Assembly: GCF_003058325.1 (NCBI RefSeq)
Contig: NZ_CP028843.1
Span: forward strand, 2,762,001 to 2,826,000
From: Methylobacterium currus
Lineage (GTDB): Bacteria > Pseudomonadota > Alphaproteobacteria > Rhizobiales > Beijerinckiaceae
Length of the DNA stretch: 64,000 bases
Direction: 5' to 3'
The position numbers and the translations under genes were made by a program. Below, piece by piece: positions 58,508-64,000 of this stretch (positions within the stretch are counted from its first letter, which is position 1; the number at the start of each line of letters is the position of its first letter). The notes below the pieces were generated by a model. That model saw nothing but the letters and a program-made list of their open reading frames with translations, had not been told where the DNA came from and did not search any database.

Positions 58508-58514
58508 GCGAATA

Positions 58515-58540
58515 GCGGAGAGCCGCCCGCGGCTCTCCGC
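58515..58540 (+). terminator. Strong hairpin after the giant gene
   Basis: A perfect 11-bp stem (GCGGAGAGCCG / CGGCTCTCCGC) with loop CCCG starts 8 nt after the stop codon. No U-run follows. Its position and stability support a transcription terminator or an mRNA 3' stabiliser for the 45.5-kb transcript. Confidence 0.65.
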
Positions 58541-58684
58541 CCGGCAGGGCCTGCTCCCGGGCCGGATCCGGTCCGGGCGAGGTGCTGTCCGACGCCGTGC
58601 GCACCGTAGCGGTGGTGCGGGATGATCCTCCCCCGGTTTCGCGAACACCTCGGGTACGCTCGGTGCGGGCGGGGAAGGTGTTTG

Positions 58685-59012
58685 ATGGCAGAGACACGAC
58701 GCGAGTTCACCCCCGAGTTCAAACGCGAGGCGGTGGCCTTGCTCGAGAGAAGCGGCCGGTCGCAGGTGCAGATCGCCGCCGAACTCGGGATCCAGCCCTC
58801 CATGCTGCGCCAGTGGCGGACCGTGCTGGTGGAAGGCTCCCCGCACGAGCGGCCCACAGGCTCGCCGGGCACTGCCACGATGAGCCCCGGTCGCCTCGCC
58901 GTCCGACCGGGCGGCCGAGATCGCCCGCCTGCGCCGCGAACTCGACCGGACGCGCATGGAGCGCGACGTACTAAAAAAAGCGATCGGCATCTTCGCGGCG
59001 ATGCCCAAGTGA
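58685..59012 (+). pseudogene. IS3-family transposase orfA, frameshifted
   Basis: The start MAETRREFTPEFKREAVALL with the helix-turn-helix QIAAELGIQPSMLRQWR is typical of IS3-family OrfA. A frameshift between about 58830 and 58905 moves the coding sequence one frame over, where the leucine zipper AAEIARLRRELDRTRMERD and VLKKAIGIFAAMPK continue to a stop at 59010-59012. The A7G run at 58973-58980 is the usual programmed -1 frameshift site leading into OrfB. Confidence 0.8.
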
Positions 59013-59868
59013 CGTTCGCCTTCCATCGCGCATGCGACCACCTGGCCGGTGCGTCACATGTGCCGCGTGCTCGGAGTATCGCCCAGTGGGCATTATGGAT
59101 GGCGATCGCGTCCTGAGAGCGCGCGGGCAGCCTCCAAGCGGCCACTCCTCGACGACGTGCGACGGATCCATGCCGGGCATCAGCGGCGATACGGTTCGCC
59201 TCGGGTGCATGCCGCTTTGCGTGCGGAGGGCCGTACAGCCAGCCGCGGGCGGGTGAGCGCCTGATGCGCCGTCCTGGCATCCGGCTCCTGGCGGGACGTC
59301 GGTTCCGGCCCTGCACGACCGACAGCCGTCATGATCTGCCGATCGCCTCCAACCTTCTCAAGCAGCTTCTCTCGGTCACGTTGCCCAACCAGGTCCGGCT
59401 GGCGGTCATCACCGATCTGCCCACGGGAGAAGGATGGCTCTTCCTGGCAGCGGTCCTCGATCTCGCCACCCGCAAGATCGTCGGCTGGCCGATGCGCGAC
59501 CACATGCGGACTGAACTGACGTCGGCCGCCCTGATGATGGCCACCCAACGGCAGCGACCAGCCGCCGGGCTCATCTGTCACTCGGATCGCGCGGCAGCCA
59601 GTACGCGGTGGAGGTCTACCGTAGACAACTCGCCAGCATTCGGGCGACACCGTCCATGAGCCGCGCCGGCTACTGCTACGACAACGCCCCGATGGAACGC
59701 TTCTTCCACACCCTCAAAGTCGAACTCGTCCACCAGCGACGGTGGGCGACCCGGGACGAGACCAGGCGCGACCTGTTCGCCTACATCGAGGGCTACTACA
59801 ATCGACAGCGTATCCACTCGGCTCTCGGCTACATCACGCCCGAGCAGGCCGAGCGGAACGCAGGCTAA
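59009..59868 (+). pseudogene. IS3-family transposase orfB (DDE), multiple frameshifts
   Basis: Recognisable pieces lie in three frames: MCRVLGVSPSGHYGW (about 59052), NLLKQLLSVTLPNQVRLAV with GWLFLAAVLDLATRKIVGW (about 59350-59490), a HSDR motif near 59580, and finally MSRAGYCYDNAPMERFF to GYITPEQAE (about 59655-59860). These correspond to the HTH_21 and rve catalytic core of IS3-family OrfB. The first catalytic Asp, normally within LADIT, reads LAVIT here. With that change and at least two frameshifts, the element cannot transpose by itself. Confidence 0.8.
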
Positions 59869-59893
59869 CCCCGTGTCCGCTGAAACGGGAGGA

Positions 59894-60121
59894 TCACCGG
59901 TGCGCTTCCGCGAGCGATACGGACATGAGCCCGCCCAGGCCCATCTCCTTCTGCTTGCCGTCGCGGCGATAGATGAAGAGCCAGCGCTTGGCGCCGCTTG
60001 GATCGACGATGAGGTAGAGGCCGCCGCCGTCGGAATGCCGGCCCGGCTTGGTCGGCGTGGCGACCGCTCGGGCGCTGAGCTTATCGATTTCCCGGGCCAC
60101 CTGCCCGCCCAGCCCCAGCAC
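59894..60121 (-). pseudogene. Tyrosine-recombinase integrase, N-terminal stub cut by the IS
   Basis: The frame encodes REIDKLSARAVATPTKPGRH, DGGGLYLIVDPSGAKRWLF and YRRDGKQKEMGLGG, then VSLAEA. This is the arm-type DNA-binding domain (DUF4102) of tRNA-associated phage or island integrases. A GTG at 60100 is the more likely true start than the ATG at 60121. After AEAHR the reading frame ends in a TGA supplied by the terminal repeat of the IS3 element. The remaining roughly 300 residues, with the catalytic R-H-R-Y residues, are not found on the other side of the IS, so they were deleted. Confidence 0.8.
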
Positions 60122-60248
60122 TCACCCCAGCGGTGATGCTGAATTGTAGGAGACAGTCTGGAACGACGGCAAGCCGTCCTCACAGCCAGCCCAATGGGTT
60201 AGGGGCGGCTAGAAGACGGTTGGGAACAGCCTGAAACGCAAATCTGGC

Positions 60249-60336
60249 GGAGACGGAGGGATTCGAACCCTCGAAGCCCCTTTCGGGGCTTGCTCATTTA
60301 GCAAACGAGTGCCTTCAGCCGCTCGGCCACGTCTCC
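60249..60336 (-). tRNA. tRNA-Ser (anticodon GCU)
   Basis: The 88-nt minus-strand sequence folds as a type II tRNA. It has acceptor stem GGAGACG / CGTCTCC, D-arm GCCGAGCGGCTGAAGGC, anticodon stem CTCGT / ATGAG with loop TTGCTAA (anticodon GCT), a long variable arm AGCCCC-GAAA-GGGGCT, and T-arm GAGGGTTCGAATCCCTC. It would read AGC and AGU. Its 3' end faces the integrase stub about 130-150 bp away, so the tRNA 3' end is the probable attachment site of an island. Confidence 0.95.
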
Positions 60337-60476
60337 TGTGGGTCAACGCTCTAGGGAATCGGCGGGGCGCGGTCAACCGGTTTCGTCGCGTGTCCGCGCT
60401 CCGCACCGGGGGGCGCCGCTTGACCTCGCAGCGCCGCCGGCTGTCAGATGGCGGCCGGGCAGGCGGGGAGGCCGGC

Positions 60477-61376
60477 GTGACCAAAGAGATCTTCGTGTCC
60501 TACGGCGTCGATGTCGACGCGGTGGCGGGCTGGCTCGGGTCGTATGGCGGCGAGGACAGCCCCTGCGACATTTCCCGGGGGGTCTTTGCCGGCAAGGTCG
60601 GGGCGCCGCGGCTGCTGCGGATGTTCGCCCGCTGGGGCATCCAGACGACCTGGTTCATCCCAGGCCACTCGATCGAGACCTTTCCCGAGGAGATGAAGGC
60701 CGTGGCGGCGGCCGGCCACGAGATCGGGATGCACGGCTACAGCCACGAGAACCCGATCGCGATGACCCCGGAGCAGGAGGAGGCGATCTTCGACAAGTGC
60801 GTCGGGCTCATCACCGATCTCGCCGGCAAGCCGCCCCGCGGCTACGTCGCGCCCTGGTGGGAGTTCGGGCCGAAGACCAACGAGCTCCTGCAGAAGAAGG
60901 GCATCCGCTACGACCACTCGCTGATGCACAACGACCACCACCCCTACTACGTGCGGGTCGGCGAATCCTGGACCAAGATCGACTATTCCCAACATCCCTC
61001 GACCTGGATGCGCCCGTTCGAGCACGGCACCGAGACCCGGCTGATCGAGATCCCCGCCTCCTGGAATCTCGATGACCTGCCGCCGATGATGTTCGTCAAG
61101 GCGGCGCCCAACAGCCACGGCTTCGTCAACCCGCGCGACATCGAACAGATGTGGCGGGACCAGTTCGACTGGGTCTATGCCCATTACGATTACGCCGTCT
61201 TCCCGATCACCATCCACCCCGACGTGTCGGGCAAGCCGCACGTGCTGCAGATGCACGACCGCCTGTTCCAGCACTTCAAGGCCCACGAGGGCGTGCGCTT
61301 CGTGACGATGGAGACGATCGCCGAGGATTTTTCGCGGCGCTTCCCGTTCGAGGGTACGGCGCGGCCGCAATCCTGA
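60477..61376 (+). CDS. Polysaccharide deacetylase (NodB-fold) family protein
   Basis: The GTG at 60477, preceded by GGGGAGG at about 8 nt, gives 299 residues; longer upstream frames run through the tRNA region. NodB-fold signatures are the early acidic strand SYGVDVDAV (Asp12/Asp14) and the metal-binding HGYSH (His86 and His90). Further motifs are [12 protein letters not shown] and the C-terminal [17 protein letters not shown] with the catalytic-type His. The sequence is closer to the PuuE/allantoinase-like or peptidoglycan-deacetylase-like branch than to chitin deacetylases: there is no signal peptide, and the [11 protein letters not shown] loop is typical of that branch. The substrate is unknown; amide hydrolysis of a small cytoplasmic molecule is plausible. 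A small Cys-motif protein and a metallochaperone-type GTPase follow in the same operon. Confidence 0.85.
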   Translation: MTKEIFVSYGVDVDAVAGWLGSYGGEDSPCDISRGVFAGKVGAPRLLRMFARWGIQTTWFIPGHSIETFPEEMKAVAAAGHEIGMHGYSHENPIAMTPEQEEAIFDKCVGLITDLAGKPPRGYVAPWWEFGPKTNELLQKKGIRYDHSLMHNDHHPYYVRVGESWTKIDYSQHPSTWMRPFEHGTETRLIEIPASWNLDDLPPMMFVKAAPNSHGFVNPRDIEQMWRDQFDWVYAHYDYAVFPITIHPDVSGKPHVLQMHDRLFQHFKAHEGVRFVTMETIAEDFSRRFPFEGTARPQS

Positions 61377-61391
61377 CGGAGGGACTGCCCG

Positions 61392-61685
61392 ATGTGCGGC
61401 CTGTGCGGCGCCTTCGGGGCGCCCGACCATTGGAGCGACGGCGTGAGGAGCGGCACGCCGCAGGCCGAGCGCCGGGCCCGCGCCGCTGCCGCCAACCGCG
61501 TGCTCGGCTTCTACGGCCTGCGCCTCGCCGCCTGGGCCGATCGCTACACCCTGTCCGGGCGCACCGGGCGGAGCGCGGTGGTCGATCATCTCGGCGCGCT
61601 ATGGCCGGCGGCGGAGCGCCTGTCCGGGCGGCCTTGCGACCCCCTCGACCCGGTGGTGATCGCGGCGCTCGAGGGGCAGGGGTGA
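61392..61685 (+). CDS. Small protein with N-terminal MCGLCG motif
   Basis: This 97-residue protein starts 15 nt after the deacetylase stop. Its first residues, MCGLCGAFG, carry a CxxC pair (Cys2, Cys5). The start resembles the MCGI-G start of class II glutamine amidotransferases, but the protein is far too short for that fold and lacks the rest of it. The remainder is helical and Arg/Ala-rich (ERRARAAAANRVLGFYGLRL). It ends in a GTGA overlap with the CobW-type gene. The overlap suggests a metal-binding partner or client of that GTPase; this is inference. I do not recognise a characterised family. Confidence 0.7.
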   Translation: MCGLCGAFGAPDHWSDGVRSGTPQAERRARAAAANRVLGFYGLRLAAWADRYTLSGRTGRSAVVDHLGALWPAAERLSGRPCDPLDPVVIAALEGQG

Positions 61686-62701
61686 TCCCCGTCACCCTGC
61701 TCACCGGCTTCCTCGGCGCCGGCAAGACCGCGCTGCTGGCCCGCCTGCTGCGCTGGCCGGCGCTCACCGACACCGCGGTGCTGATCAACGAGTTCGGCGA
61801 GGTCGGGCTCGATCACCTGCTGGTCGAGCCGTTGCAGGGCGAGGTGGCGCTCCTGCGCGGCGGCTGCGTCTGCTGCAGCATCCGCGGCGACCTGAAGGCG
61901 GCCCTGATCGACCTGCACGACCGCCGCCGGCGCGGCCGGGTCGCCCCGTTCCGCCGGGTGGTGATCGAGACGACCGGCCTCGCCGATCCGGGCCCGGCCG
62001 TGGCCACCCTGGTGGCCGATCCGGTCTTGCGCCACGCCTTCGCGGTGGGCGCCATCGTCACGGTGGTCGATGCGGTGAACGGGGCCCGCACCCTCGACAG
62101 CCACGAGGAGGCCGTGCGGCAGGTGGCCTGCGCCGACCGGCTGATCCTGTCGAAGACCGACCTGGCGGAGCCCGGCCTCGCCGCGGCCTTGCGGGCGCGG
62201 CTGGCCGCGCTCAATCCCCTCGCGCCGGTCACCGACCTCACCCTCGACGACGCGCCCGAGGCCGCCCTTCTCACCGACGACCCGACCGGGAGCCCGAGCG
62301 CCCGGCGCTGGCTCTGCGCCGAGATCCCCGCGGCGCCGCACGGCCCGGTCGGCGCGGTGCTGATCGAGAGCGGGCCGGTGGACTGGACCCGGTTCGGGCT
62401 CTGGCTCGGCATGCTGCTCAACCGGCACGGCGCCCGGGTCCTGCGCCTCAAGGGCCTGGTGGCGGTCGCGGGCGTCGACACGCCGGTGGTGATCCAGGGC
62501 GTGCAACACCTGGTGCATCCGCCGCGGCACCTTCCCGCCTGGCCCGACGGCGGCGCCCGCACCCGCCTCGTGCTGATCGGCCACGACCTCGATGCAAACC
62601 TCCTGCGCCGCTCCTATGGAGCCTTTACAGGCGCAAGAGCCTTCACGGGCGCACGCCCCTCCTTCCCGGGCGCACCCGCCGCCGTGGCAGCCGATCGTTA
62701 A
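61682..62701 (+). CDS. CobW/COG0523-family GTPase (putative metallochaperone)
   Basis: It starts at GTG 61682, overlapping the preceding stop by 4 nt, and encodes 339 residues. The Walker A is GFLGAGKT (9-16). The family's metal-binding motif CVCC is at 62-65, followed by SIRGDL. ETTGLADP serves as the Walker B/switch region and SKTD as the guanine-specificity motif. The C-terminal CobW_C domain includes WTRFGLWLGMLLNRHGARVLRLKG. These GTPases deliver metal ions to client enzymes; the operon partner, a metal-dependent NodB-fold deacetylase, is a natural candidate. The last 30 residues (GAFTGARAFTGARPSFPGA) come from short imperfect ~18-bp repeats and are probably a recent extension. Confidence 0.9.
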   Translation: MIPVTLLTGFLGAGKTALLARLLRWPALTDTAVLINEFGEVGLDHLLVEPLQGEVALLRGGCVCCSIRGDLKAALIDLHDRRRRGRVAPFRRVVIETTGLADPGPAVATLVADPVLRHAFAVGAIVTVVDAVNGARTLDSHEEAVRQVACADRLILSKTDLAEPGLAAALRARLAALNPLAPVTDLTLDDAPEAALLTDDPTGSPSARRWLCAEIPAAPHGPVGAVLIESGPVDWTRFGLWLGMLLNRHGARVLRLKGLVAVAGVDTPVVIQGVQHLVHPPRHLPAWPDGGARTRLVLIGHDLDANLLRRSYGAFTGARAFTGARPSFPGAPAAVAADR

Positions 62702-62751
62702 CCTTGACGGTCCTACATCTCCGCTCTGTCCGGCAGACGGGAGGGTGAGGC

Positions 62752-63051
62752 GTGAACGCACTGGTGCCGAAGGAACTCGCCGCGAAGCTGAGCGCCCTGC
62801 CGCGCCGTCCCTGCGCGCTGGGCGAGGCCGGGCACGAGCCGCACAAGCCGGTCTTCGCCGAGATCCTCGACCGGTCCGGCCACGGCACCGGCCACTTCGT
62901 CCGCCTGCCGCAGAGCATGGTGGAGATGATCACCCGCGAGGCGAAGGCGCCCGAAGCGGTGGTGCGCGCAGCCGAGCCGGCGCCCGAGCCCGAGGCGCCG
63001 AAGCCCCGCCGGACGTCCTCCGCCAAGCGGAGAACCCGCCAGGAGGCGTGA
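62752..63051 (+). CDS. Hypothetical small basic protein
   Basis: The GTG start at 62752 has a GGGAGGGTGAGG ribosome-binding stretch just upstream; the product is 99 residues. The centre reads FAEILDRSGHGTGHFVRLPQSMVEMI, a compact conserved-looking core. The C-terminal third is an Ala/Pro/Glu linker ending in a basic tail (PRRTSSAKRRTRQ) suitable for nucleic-acid contact. I do not recognise the family. It stands alone after the CobW operon, with TTGACG at 62704-62709 as a possible -35 element but no convincing -10. Confidence 0.6.
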   Translation: MNALVPKELAAKLSALPRRPCALGEAGHEPHKPVFAEILDRSGHGTGHFVRLPQSMVEMITREAKAPEAVVRAAEPAPEPEAPKPRRTSSAKRRTRQEA

Positions 63052-63212
63052 GGCGCTCCTCGCACGAAGTGGGCTGGAAGCCGGATCGCCTGACCCGCGC
63101 GGCGGAGCCGGCTTCGCCACGCGCTTGAGCGAGGCCGACATCCGCGCGGCCTCGGCGATCCGATCGGCGCGCCGGCTTCTCTCGCGCCGGGGTGATCGGC
63201 TATGATTCGCCC

Positions 63213-63635
63213 ATGGCGACGCCAGCCCGCACGACACCGGATCCCGCCGGCCCCATCATCCTGTTCGATGCCGAATGCGTGCTCTGTTCGGCCAGTGCCC
63301 GCTTCGTCCTGGAACGGGACTGCCGCGCGACCTTTCGCCTGGCCTCGATGCAGAGCGAGGCCGGCCGGTCCCTCTTCCAGCGGCACGGCCTGGACCCGGA
63401 CGATCCGGCGAGCCTGCTGGTGGTGGGCGACCGGGTCCGCCGGGACAGCGATGCGGTCCTCGGCATCTGCGAGGCCCTCGGATATCCCTGGCGGCTCGCT
63501 CGCGTCTTCCGGCTCGTGCCGGCCGTGCTGCGCGATCCGGTCTACCGAGTCCTCGCGCGAAACCGCCATCGCCTGTTCGGGCGACGGGAGACCTGCTGGG
63601 TGCCGCCCGACCGGTACCGGGACCGGATCCTGTGA
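63213..63635 (+). CDS. DCC-family thiol-disulfide oxidoreductase-like protein (DUF393)
   Basis: The ATG at 63213 gives 140 residues; an in-frame GTG at 63192 is possible. The N-terminal strand IILFDAECVLCSASARFVL contains the family's DxxCxxC signature (Asp19, Cys22, Cys25). It is followed by LASMQSEAGRSLFQRHGL, a SLLVVGDRVRRDSDAVL strand, and the C-terminal NRHRLFGRRETCW. This is the usual length and order for the family, which has a thioredoxin-like arrangement and is presumed to act in thiol-disulfide exchange. It has no obvious operon partner here. Confidence 0.85.
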   Translation: MATPARTTPDPAGPIILFDAECVLCSASARFVLERDCRATFRLASMQSEAGRSLFQRHGLDPDDPASLLVVGDRVRRDSDAVLGICEALGYPWRLARVFRLVPAVLRDPVYRVLARNRHRLFGRRETCWVPPDRYRDRIL

Positions 63636-63757
63636 GGGACAGGCCCTGATTCCAGCTCGTCGAAGCGATCGTCGCCTATCGCGGGACGCTGGAGCCCGGC
63701 GGGGGCGAAGGCGGCCGCGCTACCGAGCCCGATCGGTGATCCCGGCCCTGCGGTCCG

Positions 63758-64000
63758 TCAGCGCCCGCCCTCCGGCCCGCCCAGGCTCCAGCGCTCCCGC
63801 AGGGCCTCGGCCACGAAGGCCAGCACCGTCGCGGAGCTGCGCACCACGCGGCTCATCGTCAGGATGCCGTGGGTCTGGTCGGAGAGGTGCAGGGCGGTGA
63901 CCGGCACGCCCTCGCGCTCGAGGCGGTGGGCGTAGAGGCGGCCCTCCTCGCAGAGCGGATCGTGGCCGCAGGTCAGCACCAGGGCCGGCGCCGTGCCGGC
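63758..64000 (-). CDS. Alpha/beta hydrolase (hormone-sensitive-lipase-like), C-terminal part
   Basis: Only the last 80 residues lie within the window; the N-terminus is beyond 64000. PALVLTCGHDPL holds the strand with the catalytic-type Asp, followed by LYAHRLEREGVPVTALHL and the catalytic-type His in SDQTHGIL. The C-terminus ends in a helix, AFVAEALRERW. This matches the end of alpha/beta hydrolase fold-3 esterases. The nucleophile elbow GxSxG cannot be seen. Confidence 0.8.
   Translation of the reverse strand, partial: AGTAPALVLTCGHDPLCEEGRLYAHRLEREGVPVTALHLSDQTHGILTMSRVVRSSATVLAFVAEALRERWSLGGPEGGR

Larger units (their letters stand above)
58623..59896 (+). mobile_element. Degenerate IS3-family insertion sequence
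   Basis: The element is about 1.27 kb, the usual IS3-family size. Its ends are imperfect inverted repeats: TGATCCTCCC at 58623-58632, continuing with GGTTTCGCGAACACC, against the reverse complement of 59873-59896, which begins TGATCCTCCCGTTTC. Inside are orfA and orfB remnants in the expected order with an A7G slippage site between them. I see no target-site duplication, so flanking DNA was probably rearranged after insertion. The right end interrupts an integrase gene fragment. Confidence 0.8.

Noticed and set aside
13010..58507. Giant nonribosomal peptide or polyketide synthase
   Set aside because: Despite the size there are no condensation, adenylation, ketosynthase or carrier motifs. The sequence is Ala/Gly/Thr-rich beta repeats and RTX-type glycine repeats.
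17120..59041. A 13,973-codon open frame on the minus strand, antisense to the giant gene
   Set aside because: It is in exact codon register with the sense gene, so it is open simply because TTA, CTA and TCA are absent there. Its product is low-complexity Arg/Asp/His/Val-rich sequence with no recognisable domain.
61392..61410. Class II glutamine amidotransferase start (MCG...)
   Set aside because: The resemblance is limited to the first residues. At 97 residues the protein cannot hold the Ntn-hydrolase fold and lacks its later motifs.
63636..63757. A short possible coding fragment (reads like LVEAIVAYRGTLEP)
   Set aside because: Too short, without start or ribosome-binding site; it may be a relic but cannot be assigned.

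Overview
The window is about 70% GC with strongly G/C-ending codons. It looks like an alphaproteobacterial chromosome, most probably Methylobacterium or a close relative; that assignment is inferred from base composition and gene families, not from a marker gene.

Layout. (1) 1-2882, minus strand: an export-accessory block with a PqqD-like/M50-type membrane protein cut by the window edge, an HlyD-type adaptor with GAF-like regions, and a small DUF3467-type protein. (2) 3179-8464, plus strand: a tight four-gene block that looks like a small specialised-metabolism or peptide-modification operon. It encodes a family-2 O-methyltransferase, a flavin monooxygenase of the tryptophan-halogenase family fused to an extra C-terminal domain, a stand-alone protein resembling that domain, and a radical SAM enzyme. 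An AraC-type regulator (8433-9428, minus) converges on it. (3) 9429-12043: a gene-poor stretch with the 3' remnant of an IS5-like transposase, hairpins, and one secreted or membrane-anchored Pro-rich protein. (4) 12044-58507: a SapC-family protein followed by one uninterrupted 45.5-kb gene for a predicted 15,165-residue LEPR-XLL/RTX-like surface or exported protein. It has a hierarchy of internal repeats, several still near-identical at DNA level. (5) 58508-60336: a degenerate IS3-family element has cut the N-terminal stub of a tyrosine integrase, which lies next to a tRNA-Ser(GCU) gene. This is the scar of a tRNA-associated genomic island. (6) 60477-64000: ordinary chromosomal genes, namely a NodB-fold deacetylase, a small MCGLCG protein, a CobW/COG0523 GTPase, a short hypothetical protein, a DCC-family thiol-disulfide protein and the C-terminus of an alpha/beta hydrolase.

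How it may work together (inference). The giant protein starts with a LEPR-XLL motif, has no Sec signal, and carries Ca2+-binding-type RTX repeats in its C-terminal third, so type I export is the likely route. The HlyD/M50 block and the SapC neighbour fit export or surface display, but no ABC ATPase or TolC is in the window. The four-gene enzyme block is the best candidate for undescribed biology. Its flavoenzyme has lost both residues that define halogenase chemistry and carries a tail that resembles its downstream neighbour and, more faintly, cyanobactin-type (TruF/PatF) prenyltransferases.

The antisense strand of the giant gene is stop-free for 41.9 kb. That is fully explained by absent TTA, CTA and TCA codons in the sense gene and is not annotated as a gene.
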